Positions 1 to 7,932 of a stretch of 21,265 bases of DNA are shown piece by piece (position 1 is the stretch's first letter; each line of letters begins with the position of its first letter). Source of the stretch: CALJFL01 sp964590005 (GTDB lineage: Bacteria > Pseudomonadota > Gammaproteobacteria > Pseudomonadales > Halieaceae); NCBI GenBank assembly GCA_964590005.1, contig CAZPVJ010000053.1, positions 1 to 21,265 on the forward strand, in the 5' to 3' direction. The notes under the pieces were generated by a model, which did no database searches, was not told the DNA's origin, and worked only from the letters and a program-made list of their open reading frames with translations. The position numbers and the translations under genes are program-made.

Positions 1-166
1 TTTGCGATTGCCCGGCAATTGCCGGGACGTTGATGGCATCGGCGCCCAATCCACTGTCACCGTGGCAGGACCGACAAGCAAAATATGCAGCATTGGAATT
101 GCCGGCGGCTAGTACAGTCAGCGGAGCCAGAAGCGCGAGTACTAATATGGCTATTACTTTAGTCAT
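1..166 (-). CDS. Exported class I cytochrome c, 5' part only
   Basis: The gene runs off the left edge, so only its first 55 codons are visible. They encode a Sec-type signal peptide (MTK followed by a long Ile/Val/Leu/Ala stretch, probable cleavage near residues 20-22, VLAAG) and then a haem-binding CxxCH motif (C31-R-S-C34-H35-G). The following GDSGLGA...P.IAGQ pattern is typical of small diheme or monoheme c4/c553 cytochromes. It would be a periplasmic electron carrier. The ATG (164-166) sits inside the last codons of the nitrilase gene. The overlap ATGACTAA contains the start of one gene and the stop of the other, so translation is likely coupled and the gene is the last visible member of the minus-strand run. 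Whether it has one or two haems cannot be seen. Confidence 0.85.
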   Translation of the reverse strand, partial: MTKVIAILVLALLAPLTVLAAGNSNAAYFACRSCHGDSGLGADAINVPAIAGQSQ

Positions 167-1088
167 CCTGGATGACGTCTACAGGGGGTTTGGATCGTTT
201 GTCCCAGTGCAACTGGAACACGTCGGGGCGGGCATAATGGCCGGTGCCGTCGAAAAACCATTTATTAACCGCAATATCTGCCAGATCAATCTCAGCGGTA
301 ATTATTGTCTCTTTCTCATAAACCGGCTTAACGATGTATTGCCCGCCCGGCGCAATAATGGCGCTGCCGCCCTGACCGTGCCAGTGGCCAGCGGAATCAT
401 CACTCATTGGCATATGATCAGGGACACGATCAGGCGACATGACCTCCCGCGCCACAATAACGAAACAGGCATTTTCGTGGGCAAGATGGCGTGTAGACGC
501 ATCGATAATATCGTTAAGAAAGGCGTGGCCTGGCCACGCGGCGGCATGCACTTCCATATTCATGCTGCTCAGCGCGATACGAGCCGGCGCCATTTGGTGT
601 TCAAAGCAGTTCAAGCCACCCAGTTTCCCTACTGGCGTCTCGTAGACATCGAGATCAGAGCCGTCTCCTCGACCCCAGACCAGTCTTTCGGCCTGTGTAG
701 GTATAAGCTTTCGTTGCTTGCCCAGCATTCTGCCATCGGCGCCGATATACAGAAGCGTGCAATAAAGCGTGCCACCTTGCTTCTCATGCAGCCCTAGCAC
801 CACGGTACACTGGTGCGCCTGCGCCGCCTCATAAACCGGTTCCAGTGCGGTGTCATCCACTGTGATTCCGGTCTCGAAACTCAGCTGCCGAAAAGCCTGG
901 TACTCGGGATTTGTCGGTGCCAGCCCCGACCAGTACGGATAGCCCTGTAACCAGCACTCGGGAAACACCACCAATCGTGCACCCTGACCCGCAGCCTCAG
1001 CAATCGCCGCCGCGGCCTTCTCGCCACCAGCGACAGGATTTAACACTTCCGGCGCCCATTGGACTGCGGCTACTATGGACTTCGTCAT
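159..1088 (-). CDS. Nitrilase (carbon-nitrogen hydrolase, branch 1)
   Basis: Predicted to hydrolyse an organic nitrile to the carboxylic acid plus ammonia in the cytoplasm. The catalytic triad is visible: Glu44 in FPECW, Lys127 in RKLIPT and Cys161 in GGLNCFEH. The stretch RKLxPTxxERxxxGxGDGS before the cysteine is the signature of true nitrilases (EC 3.5.5.1) rather than of amidases or ureidopropionases, though the usual Cys-Trp-Glu is here Cys-Phe-Glu. At 309 aa it is slightly shorter than most family members (about 330-350). I chose ATG 1086-1088 because GGAGAG precedes it. An upstream in-frame TTG at 1107-1109 would add seven residues but has no better ribosome site. It follows the PLP lyase by 107 bp and overlaps the cytochrome c start by 8 bp. 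A cyanide- or beta-cyanoalanine-directed role is possible. The substrate is not readable. Confidence 0.88.
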   Translation of the reverse strand: MTKSIVAAVQWAPEVLNPVAGGEKAAAAIAEAAGQGARLVVFPECWLQGYPYWSGLAPTNPEYQAFRQLSFETGITVDDTALEPVYEAAQAHQCTVVLGLHEKQGGTLYCTLLYIGADGRMLGKQRKLIPTQAERLVWGRGDGSDLDVYETPVGKLGGLNCFEHQMAPARIALSSMNMEVHAAAWPGHAFLNDIIDASTRHLAHENACFVIVAREVMSPDRVPDHMPMSDDSAGHWHGQGGSAIIAPGGQYIVKPVYEKETIITAEIDLADIAVNKWFFDGTGHYARPDVFQLHWDKRSKPPVDVIQDD

Positions 1089-1195
1089 GACTCTCTCCAC
1101 AATACTCAAAGGAGCTTCCCGTTATTCAGTCAGGCATGGTAGTACAGCCTGCCCGGCGCCGATTATGAAGTCTTGAGTATCTCTTATTCGACCCG
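1089..1195 (-). promoter_or_regulatory. Gap before nitrilase with an 8-bp inverted repeat
   Basis: This gap of 107 bp is the largest inside the otherwise tight minus-strand run. It contains a perfect inverted repeat, ATACTCAA (1102-1109) and TTGAGTAT (1173-1180), and one TTATTCGA box (1184-1191) resembling the boxes upstream of the TonB receptor. It could be a secondary promoter or operator region for nitrilase and cytochrome c, or an mRNA fold. No clear -10/-35 pair was recognised. Confidence 0.3.
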
Positions 1196-2170
1196 TCACT
1201 CAGCAGTTAGCTGGCAGAAATCTGCGATGCCGATATTAGCCCCGCAGGTAATTACACCGACTGTCTTGCCGGCCAATCGCTCTTTGAGCGGCCCGCACAA
1301 GGCGGCCGCAGTTGCAGCGCCTGCCGGTTCCACGGCCAATTTCAAGTCGTAGAACAGGGTACGCATCGCCTGCTGGAGCTGGTCATCGGTAACCAGGACG
1401 ATATCCTCAAGCAACTCGCGACAAATGGCATAGGTATAGGGCAAGGCAAGGGGGGGAGCCAGGCTATCGGCGATCGTAGTGACATCCTCTTTTCTGATGG
1501 GCCCCCCATTGGCAAAACTGAGCGACATGGTATTGGCACCCTCGGGTTCAACACCGTAAATCGCCACCTTGGGCCACACCTGCTTTAATGCCGCCGAGAA
1601 GCCGGCGCAGAGGCCACCTCCGCCGATAGGCAGGATCATAGCGTCAAGCTCCGGCACCTGTTGGGTAAACTCCAGGCCAGCTGTTGCTGTTCCCTGAACT
1701 GTCATTGGCCCCTCGAAAGGATGGACAAAAGTTCGACCTTCTTCCTTCTGGGCTCTCTCGGCAAGCTCAAACATCTCACTCTGTGTTTCGCAAAACGTGA
1801 TATCCGGTTTATAGGCCATGGCGCGCTCTACACGTAGCCGCTTGGCGGTTTTGGGCATGAATATTTTTGCGTTGGTGCCCAGTTCATGGGCACAGTAGGC
1901 TGCTGCAATGGCATGGTTACCGGCGCTAACCGCCGTTATTCCACGTTTCAGTTGCTCCCGCGTCAATTGCAGCATGACATTCATTGCACCACGTGCCTTG
2001 AACGTGCCGGTGCGCTGAAACAACTCCAGCTTCACGAACACCGTAGTATCAATACCCAGCGATTTGGATAACTCGGTTCCCTGCCACTGAAGGCTGGGGG
2101 TGGTAATTACCCGTTCCCCCAGTCTTTCCCGGGTCATCTTGATCGCATCCAGGGTCAGCTCGTTACGCAT
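1196..2170 (-). CDS. PLP-dependent threonine/serine dehydratase-like lyase
   Basis: A fold-type II PLP enzyme, 324 aa. It is expected to eliminate water (and so release ammonia after hydrolysis) from a hydroxy-amino acid such as threonine, serine or 3-hydroxyaspartate. The PLP lysine is Lys58 in TGTFKARGA, and the phosphate-binding glycine loop is IGGGGLCAG near residue 180. The asparagine and substrate loop SAGNHA is near residue 82, and a C-terminal ITCGANIG segment is present. It lacks the regulatory ACT domain of biosynthetic IlvA, so it is of the catabolic or racemase-like short type. The start ATG lies 14 bp after the DUF2817 stop, with only a weak ribosome site, consistent with co-transcription. 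Because it lies between a peptidase-like protein and a nitrilase it may act on a released amino acid. A beta-substituting role such as cyanoalanine chemistry cannot be excluded. Confidence 0.88.
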   Translation of the reverse strand: MRNELTLDAIKMTRERLGERVITTPSLQWQGTELSKSLGIDTTVFVKLELFQRTGTFKARGAMNVMLQLTREQLKRGITAVSAGNHAIAAAYCAHELGTNAKIFMPKTAKRLRVERAMAYKPDITFCETQSEMFELAERAQKEEGRTFVHPFEGPMTVQGTATAGLEFTQQVPELDAMILPIGGGGLCAGFSAALKQVWPKVAIYGVEPEGANTMSLSFANGGPIRKEDVTTIADSLAPPLALPYTYAICRELLEDIVLVTDDQLQQAMRTLFYDLKLAVEPAGAATAAALCGPLKERLAGKTVGVITCGANIGIADFCQLTAE

Positions 2171-2184
2171 GATCGTAGCCTGCG

Positions 2185-3324
2185 TTAGTGTTGTGGTGAG
2201 TCATCTCGGTTCGCCAGCCCCCTGAAAGCCTGCCTGATTATCTGTAAGGAGCGCGACCAGAAGGCACAGCGCCATTCCCAGGATTGTGGATGATGGTACT
2301 CCAGTAATTTTTCCTTTGTAGCGCATAACTGTTCGTTACTCACATTGTCCGGATACTGTATCTGCAGGTGCTCCTGGATCAGTAGCGCCAGGGTTTCATT
2401 GGGAGGATAAGTCCCAAATTCCATCGTAATGGCACTGAGTTGTGACACGGGAAAACAGCTTCGGTAGCACTCTATTGTATGCCCGGGCACTACGCGATAG
2501 CCCTCCTCGCCAGGCGCGCGATCCGCTGAAGGATTAAAGACCCAGGGGCCAAACCAGTCCCGGACTCGCTGAAGCTCTTCGTCATGATGCATGGTGATAA
2601 CCTGACCGTATCCCCATGGCCCCAGCCCGGTGTGAAACTCGATAACACAGACCTGTGTGACAGCGTCCGCGTGATTTGTCAGAATGTTCCTTAAGGTCGT
2701 GTTTGACCAGGTAGGTCCATTGCCGCCAAAGCTAAAACCATGCGGGTATTGGTACTGCCCGGCCATAAATAGATCAACCACATACTCGAGCCCGTGCTCG
2801 CCGACCATGTTGCCGAGATAGGAGCCCACTTTTTCACCATTGGCACCTAGAGTATCCCCGAGAACCAGCTCTGAATTAATATCGCCATAAGCAGGATTGC
2901 CTGGAAGTGGTTGCGAAAAGTCGACGAAATTTCGGCAAATATCGACGTTGTCTTCATTGTAGCGCCGCAGGTGGGCAACACCCCAGGGGTTAATCAGGTG
3001 TATCATCAGTACAGCGGTATCATCTGGCAGATATTCGTAGCGCCGCTGTGCAATCCAGCCTACCTGGGTAGCCGAACCGGAAAAGCCCTCGACCCCATGC
3101 ACGCCTGAAATCATGACCAGTAGTTTTGAGGCATTGTCCGGCCCGAAGCGTGCGACATCAGTATAAATGTCACTCCCGTCTTTATTGGTTAAAGGGTGGA
3201 GATAGCTTACGACTTTGGCGCCAGCCGCCGCGCACACGGTCAGGAAGTTTTGTCGAGCTTCCTCGTAGCTATCAGACTGCCATGCAGCTGCTGGTTCATC
3301 GTTATCCATAGTGAATTCATGCAT
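2185..3324 (-). CDS. DUF2817 / M14-like zinc carboxypeptidase-family protein
   Basis: A 379-aa protein of the DUF2817 group, related to M14 metallocarboxypeptidases. The first zinc motif is SGVHGVEGFSG with His76 and Glu79 (HxxE). A later VIEFHTGLGPWGYG segment near residue 230 supplies the third ligand candidate His, and MEFGTYP near residue 305 resembles the conserved glutamate region. No signal peptide is visible, so a cytoplasmic role is likely. In the family the reaction is mostly uncharacterised; hydrolysis of a peptide or amide bond is inferred from fold similarity. ATG 3322-3324 is taken as start. A second Met five codons on (3307-3309) is an alternative, and neither has a good ribosome site. 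It lies 73 bp downstream of the symporter and 14 bp upstream of the dehydratase, which suggests it feeds that enzyme. Confidence 0.85.
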   Translation of the reverse strand: MHEFTMDNDEPAAAWQSDSYEEARQNFLTVCAAAGAKVVSYLHPLTNKDGSDIYTDVARFGPDNASKLLVMISGVHGVEGFSGSATQVGWIAQRRYEYLPDDTAVLMIHLINPWGVAHLRRYNEDNVDICRNFVDFSQPLPGNPAYGDINSELVLGDTLGANGEKVGSYLGNMVGEHGLEYVVDLFMAGQYQYPHGFSFGGNGPTWSNTTLRNILTNHADAVTQVCVIEFHTGLGPWGYGQVITMHHDEELQRVRDWFGPWVFNPSADRAPGEEGYRVVPGHTIECYRSCFPVSQLSAITMEFGTYPPNETLALLIQEHLQIQYPDNVSNEQLCATKEKLLEYHHPQSWEWRCAFWSRSLQIIRQAFRGLANRDDSPQH

Positions 3325-3397
3325 CAGACGGACTATCAGGCATCAAGTTGAGGATAGGTTGTTACGAGGATTATAGGATACCCGCATGGTCCCGACA

Positions 3398-4735
3398 CTA
3401 GGAGGTTTCAATTCCCCGAGCATTGAGTTGCTCCCGTATTTCGCCATGACGTTTCTCATCTATTGGATAATTGAATAATAGAAAGATCGCTGGCGCGGCA
3501 ATAATCGCCGGTAGTATTACAGCGACGAATTTGATCCCGCCGAATGTGCTTTCGGGGCCAATATTCTGGGGATCGAAACCCAGCAATGCAGCGATGGGCA
3601 ATGCCACACCGACACCGACCGCTGCTGCCAGTTTCTGGACAAAGAAGTACAGGGACATATACAGCGCGGTATCGTCGCCAGCACCTTCCAGAATGCCATG
3701 CTCGATAGAATCAGCTACCAGTGCTGGGGGCATAACCCAGATAGCCGAGGTAACCATTCCTTTCAATGCATAAACGATGACAACCTGATAGAGATTGTTC
3801 GGCTCCACGACGAGAAAAAGCCACAAAACCGGGAAGAAACCCAAACCAACAAACAGCAGTGCGCGGTGTTTACCTATGCGCGCGCCGATCTTCATAACTA
3901 TTGGCATCATTGCGAGCGCCATAACGTATTGCACCACCATGAACCAAAGAAACAGGGAAGGCGAAAAGCCCAGTGCATCCTTGATTAGGAAGAGCGACGA
4001 AGAGTTATAAATGTGTCCGCCCACCCAGATAAACAGGCTGGCGAGCATCAATCTAAGAAAAGGCCTATTGACTCTCAGTGCATACAAAGCCTTGGGTAGG
4101 CTCAGTCTGGGCGTATCAATATAAACACCCTTAGGCGCGAACAGAAGTGCGGGAATTATGCATATTGGCAATAAAAAGAGCACGACATAGGTAAATATCT
4201 CGACAATATCGCCAACCGTTGGATCTGAGTTGCGCAGAAAGAAAAGTGGAATAGAGGCGACCAAAAGAATACCTATCATGGTGCCGGTTTCCCGATAGCC
4301 GTTGATACGGATCCTCTCCTGATAATCGCGTGAGAGCTCTGCTCCCCATGACAGATAGGGTATCTGTACCAGGGTTATGGCGATGTAAAATATCAGGGCG
4401 CTTATCGCCAGATAGGTAATGGTGACGCCCTGGGGCGGTTGCAGGAAGTAATACAAGGCAAGCATCAATAATGGCGTGCCTAGCGCTATCCATGGTTTGC
4501 GCTTACCGAAACGCGAACGCGTTCTATCTGATAGGTTACCTACTACCGGGTCTATGATCGCATCCCATAGTCGGGCAACGAAGAAGATACCCCCAATCGC
4601 CGCCAGCTCCAATCCCATTTCAGATGCGTAGAATGGTGCCAGGTAAACTACCAGCATCATCATTAGCATTGAGGTCGGAGCCGATGGCAGGGAGTACGCT
4701 ATAAGGGGAAATGGCCCAAGACGTTTTTCGCTCAC
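3398..4735 (-). CDS. GPH-family MFS symporter (melibiose-carrier type)
   Basis: An inner-membrane transporter of 445 aa with about twelve hydrophobic segments. The loop between helices 2 and 3, DRTRSRFGKRKPWIALG (about residues 69-85), preceded by WDAIIDPVVGNLSD, is the hallmark of the glycoside-pentoside-hexuronide:cation symporter family. The start is GTG 4733-4735 with GGAG eight bases upstream. The T-tract of the preceding terminator abuts that ribosome site. The substrate could be a sugar or glycoside, but many environmental GPH proteins next to TonB receptors have unknown cargo. It is the first gene after the terminator and leads the DUF2817-dehydratase-nitrilase run, so it most likely carries the compound the receptor brings into the periplasm. 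Confidence 0.88.
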   Translation of the reverse strand: MSEKRLGPFPLIAYSLPSAPTSMLMMMLVVYLAPFYASEMGLELAAIGGIFFVARLWDAIIDPVVGNLSDRTRSRFGKRKPWIALGTPLLMLALYYFLQPPQGVTITYLAISALIFYIAITLVQIPYLSWGAELSRDYQERIRINGYRETGTMIGILLVASIPLFFLRNSDPTVGDIVEIFTYVVLFLLPICIIPALLFAPKGVYIDTPRLSLPKALYALRVNRPFLRLMLASLFIWVGGHIYNSSSLFLIKDALGFSPSLFLWFMVVQYVMALAMMPIVMKIGARIGKHRALLFVGLGFFPVLWLFLVVEPNNLYQVVIVYALKGMVTSAIWVMPPALVADSIEHGILEGAGDDTALYMSLYFFVQKLAAAVGVGVALPIAALLGFDPQNIGPESTFGGIKFVAVILPAIIAAPAIFLLFNYPIDEKRHGEIREQLNARGIETS

Positions 4736-4747
4736 TAGTACATCTCC

Positions 4748-4782
4748 AAAAAAAAACCGATCATGTGCCAGCCATGATCGGT
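4748..4782 (-). terminator. Intrinsic terminator of the TonB-receptor gene
   Basis: On the minus strand there is a stem of nine perfect pairs, CCGATCATG with CATGATCGG (plus one flanking A-T pair), around the 7-nt loop 4766-4772, followed directly by nine or ten U. It begins about 18 bp after the receptor stop codon. Its U-tract runs into the GGAG ribosome site of the symporter gene, so read-through rather than a separate promoter may feed that gene. Confidence 0.9.
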
Positions 4783-4799
4783 CTTCATAAGGTTCGAAT

Positions 4800-7091
4800 T
4801 TAGAACCGGTAAGTGCCTGTTACCCCAACTACTCGGGGTGTTCCCACGTGAGACCACGTGGTGCTGTGAGGGAAGAAAATTGCACCGTCGAAGGGGATCT
4901 GGAACCTACTTTGTACAGTGCGCTCATCCGTACAGTTCCTGCACCAGGCCGACACTTCCCATAGCTCGTTACTTGACCTCATCCCCGCCCGGAAGTTGTA
5001 GAGCTCGTAGCCATCTTCTTCTAAGTCCAGCGCGGGATCTGGATTTGCCAGATAGTCAGTTCTGGCAAATATGTTACCGGAAACGAATCCATCAAGCCTT
5101 TCGGTAATTCCGAAGTCGTAAACGAAGCCCAGATTTCCGGTCCAGTCAGATACATAGGGCAGATCGTCACCACCAATGGGGATGGGTGTAGTGAGCGCCC
5201 CTACGTCATCGTCATAGGTGGCATCTACCCACTGGAGAGCACCGGTCAGTCTCAGGTTATCGGTAACTGCCCACTCGCCATCGACTTCCACACCGAGTGA
5301 TTCGGCGCCCTCGACATTAGTTACGGCAAAGTTACCCTCCGGGTTCAGGAATTGAACCTGCAGGTCATCGAACTCGGTGAGCCATATTGCGGCATTGAGA
5401 CGCAGGCTGCCATCAAGCAGGGTTGATTTGATGCCTGCTTCCAGGCTTTCCGCAGTTTCATCTTCGAAAGTCGGATCTACCGGTGCAAATGGGCCAATAG
5501 GACCCGTTGGGGTGAAGCCCAGCAAGGGACCTGCAGCGTCACGGGTCAGGCTGATACCGCCAGACTTGAAACCGGTACTGTAACTTGCATAGCCCATGAC
5601 ATCGTTGCTGAAGTCATACGCCACACTAAGTGTGCCGGTAGTAGCGTCGTCACTGGTGCTGGCATCATAGTCGTGTACCACGGGTAGCGGAAACACTGCT
5701 GGTATCTCAAAGGGAGGGAATGGCACTGGTGCCAAGGGGTGGTCGTTGACTAACGTGGCGTCCTTGTCGTCCTCGGTATAGCGTAGCCCGGCAGTGATCG
5801 TCAGTCTGTCGGTGAGGCTAAAGATGCCATGCGCAAAGACCGCAATTGTCTCTCCATTTTGTTCGAAGTCTGCAGAGTAGGCCCTCTGGTTACTGGAGAT
5901 TACACCCTGTTGTCCCCATATGAACTCATTCAACACTTCGATATCTTCTTCCGCGTAATACGCACCTATCGTCCAATCCAGACCTTGGAGAAAGTTCTCA
6001 GCGGTCCCGGCGAGACGTAACTCCTGGGAAAATAGTGCGACTTTAGGAAGGTCCTGATTTGAAAGCAGAACATCGACGCCGGTAAAATCGTTGTCCTTGA
6101 AGCCTTCGTCGTCGTAGTCACGCCAAGCGGTTATAGACGTCAGCGTTGTGCCACCAAATGTCCAATTGATTTCTGCCGATACACCGACGTCCTCAGCACT
6201 CAAGGTGGGGTCTGCGTTCAGTGCCACTTCCAGGTCATCAATATCTGCCGGGTCTATGATGGTCGAACCGATAGATGCTGCGATCGGGCCATTAACGGAC
6301 CCCGTGCGAGGATCATTTTCATAGCGTAAGGGAGTGCAGCAGGTCTCATCCATTTCGGCATAATCGGCGATGATTCTCACGCTCAGATCTTCGGTGGGCT
6401 CGAACAGCAATTGGCCACGGACAAACCAGCGATCCTTATCATGTATCTCGTTACCCGAAGCTTCGTTATCTAACCAGCCGTCTCCGTTAGCAATGGAGCC
6501 GGTAAGGCGCAGTGCCGCCTTGTCTCCCAGAGGCAAATTGACATAACCGTTGGCTCTAACAGTGTCGTATTCCTCGTAGCTCAGTTGAATCTCACCACTC
6601 GTTTCTGTGAGGTCGGGCTTCTTTGTATAGAAGCTCACTACACCGCCGGTGGAGTTCTTACCAAAAAGCGTCCCTTGAGGACCCTTGAGCACCTCGATTC
6701 GCTCTATATCCACCAGGTCAGAGCCAGTAATTATTCCTGAGCGACTTCTGTAGACTCCATCGATAAAAGTGGCAACTGTGGGCTCGAAACCCATGTTAAA
6801 CACCGAAGTGCCAAGCCCACGAATGGCGAATGAGGTACCTTGAGATGGTGGATCTACAGCGCGAATCTCCAGTGCCGGCACCACCGATCGTAAGTCAAAC
6901 ACATCGACTACCACGCTTTGCTCCAATTGTGCGCCGGAGACTGCGGTAATTGATATCGGGATGTCTTGAACCGATTGAACACGCTTCTGGGCAGTCACGA
7001 TGACCTCCTCCAGTACGGCTGCAGATGAGACAGACGCCGCCATCCCGACGGAAACGCTAAGTACTGCCTGGGCGAGTAGTGTGGGTTTCAT
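4800..7091 (-). CDS. TonB-dependent outer-membrane receptor
   Basis: A 763-aa ligand-gated outer-membrane barrel. An N-terminal signal peptide (about residues 1-24) is followed by EEVIVTAQKR, the TonB-box-like start of this receptor group, then the plug domain (about 35-155). The plug includes the IERIEVLKGPQGTLFGKNSTGG motif. The barrel ends VVGVTGTYRF with the terminal Phe needed for outer-membrane assembly. The start ATG is supported by GGAGG five bases upstream. The receptor belongs to the broad class that imports diverse organic substrates in marine gamma- and alphaproteobacteria, not obviously siderophores. A strong terminator follows it, and three copies of a 9-bp box lie in its upstream region. 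The neighbouring GPH symporter suggests joint uptake. Confidence 0.95.
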   Translation of the reverse strand: MKPTLLAQAVLSVSVGMAASVSSAAVLEEVIVTAQKRVQSVQDIPISITAVSGAQLEQSVVVDVFDLRSVVPALEIRAVDPPSQGTSFAIRGLGTSVFNMGFEPTVATFIDGVYRSRSGIITGSDLVDIERIEVLKGPQGTLFGKNSTGGVVSFYTKKPDLTETSGEIQLSYEEYDTVRANGYVNLPLGDKAALRLTGSIANGDGWLDNEASGNEIHDKDRWFVRGQLLFEPTEDLSVRIIADYAEMDETCCTPLRYENDPRTGSVNGPIAASIGSTIIDPADIDDLEVALNADPTLSAEDVGVSAEINWTFGGTTLTSITAWRDYDDEGFKDNDFTGVDVLLSNQDLPKVALFSQELRLAGTAENFLQGLDWTIGAYYAEEDIEVLNEFIWGQQGVISSNQRAYSADFEQNGETIAVFAHGIFSLTDRLTITAGLRYTEDDKDATLVNDHPLAPVPFPPFEIPAVFPLPVVHDYDASTSDDATTGTLSVAYDFSNDVMGYASYSTGFKSGGISLTRDAAGPLLGFTPTGPIGPFAPVDPTFEDETAESLEAGIKSTLLDGSLRLNAAIWLTEFDDLQVQFLNPEGNFAVTNVEGAESLGVEVDGEWAVTDNLRLTGALQWVDATYDDDVGALTTPIPIGGDDLPYVSDWTGNLGFVYDFGITERLDGFVSGNIFARTDYLANPDPALDLEEDGYELYNFRAGMRSSNELWEVSAWCRNCTDERTVQSRFQIPFDGAIFFPHSTTWSHVGTPRVVGVTGTYRF

Positions 7092-7245
7092 GATTCCTCC
7101 AGATGAAATCTTTTCGTTATTCGGTAATGTTGTAGCTAGAGATCCGTGTAAGCTCAGAATGTAATCCAGTTTACTGCCACATGGTTATTCGATAGAGACT
7201 AAGTATTATTCGATTGCCCTAGTGGTAATTTTCCACCAATTTGTC
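7092..7245 (-). promoter_or_regulatory. TonB-receptor upstream region with phased direct repeats
   Basis: The 154-bp gap holds two exact copies of TTATTCGAT (7185-7193 and 7206-7214). They are spaced 21 bp start to start, two helical turns, so both would face the same side of DNA. A third copy with one mismatch, TTATTCGGT, is at 7117-7125. In the direction of the receptor gene these read A[TC]CGAATAA. This arrangement fits a transcription-factor operator. No confident -10/-35 pair was recognised. Confidence 0.5.
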
Positions 7246-7707
7246 CTACTGATTGCTGTTACCCATATCCAGTATCACTTTCCAGCTGCCATCGTCCTGG
7301 CGCGCCCAGAGCAGCAGGAATTTACCCTGCTCACGGCCAAAGGGTTCAGAGCCATCGTCGCGCGTTACAAAGAGCGTCGTAAAGCTGCCAGCGGTATAGA
7401 CCCAGTCTGGCGAGTGTCGAACGTCAGTGACCTCTACCTCATACTCCTGTAATTCAAAATGGGTATGCACAGCCCTGCCAAAAGCCTCTATGGCCGCAAC
7501 GCCGCGATCCATGGGTCGCCTGTTGTGCATCGCGATTGCCTGTTTATCGAACGCCTTTATCCAGCCTTCGACATCCCCCGATCGGAATGGCTCGACATAG
7601 GATTTTGCCACCAGCTTGCGGAAGAAATCGTCTTTGCTCTCGTCAGGTGACGGATACACCTGCACGCTCGCTGTGAGCAGTAGGATGAGAGACAGGATTC
7701 TGGTCAT
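7246..7707 (-). CDS. Exported NTF2-like (DUF4440/SnoaL-type) protein
   Basis: A 153-aa protein with a Sec signal peptide (MTRILSLILLLTASVQVYPS, cleavage near residue 20) and one cone-shaped NTF2-like domain (about 30-150). Family-typical features are the helix with EPFRSGDVEGWIKAFDKQAIAMHNRRPMD split over residues 39-67, the VYTAGSFTTLFV strand, and the ending GSWKVILDMGNS. Such domains are small binding proteins or isomerase/cyclase-like enzymes; no catalytic residues can be assigned. It is divergent from the flavoprotein at 7933 and points toward the TonB receptor 154 bp downstream. The start ATG 7705-7707 has only a weak ribosome site. Confidence 0.8.
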   Translation of the reverse strand: MTRILSLILLLTASVQVYPSPDESKDDFFRKLVAKSYVEPFRSGDVEGWIKAFDKQAIAMHNRRPMDRGVAAIEAFGRAVHTHFELQEYEVEVTDVRHSPDWVYTAGSFTTLFVTRDDGSEPFGREQGKFLLLWARQDDGSWKVILDMGNSNQ

Positions 7708-7932
7708 ATCGAAGGTCTCATTACGCAGTCAGCGCCTGGATCGGTCATACTAAGGCTATAGTGGCCGTGGGTGCGGTACTTATGAGAGCCGAAAATAATG
7801 TTATTCAACATATTCACAAAAGTTCGATGCAGCTGCACCTTGGTTGCATAAGCCAAAGCCGGTGTTGAATAAGCACGTAATGCCGCGTTTGATTGACAAT
7901 AGGATTCTGGGTGCGGTGTTGAATTTTCAAAA
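7708..7932. promoter_or_regulatory. Divergent promoter region with TGTTGAAT repeats
   Basis: The gap separates the NTF2-like gene (minus) from the flavoprotein gene (plus). It holds a direct repeat GGTGTTGAAT at 7861-7870 and 7915-7924. It also holds an exact 10-bp inverted pair, TTATTCAACA (7801-7810) and TGTTGAATAA (7863-7872), so one core occurs three times. A TTGACA (7893-7898) could be a -35 box for the flavoprotein but no good -10 follows. Bases 7840-7853 (minus strand GCTTATGCAACCAA) match 13 of 14 positions of a motif in front of the GMC/AraC pair (12654-12667). Confidence 0.45.

Noticed and set aside
30..797. 255-codon plus-strand frame opposite the nitrilase
   Set aside because: It lies entirely antisense to a nitrilase with intact catalytic residues and to the cytochrome c start; no family features.
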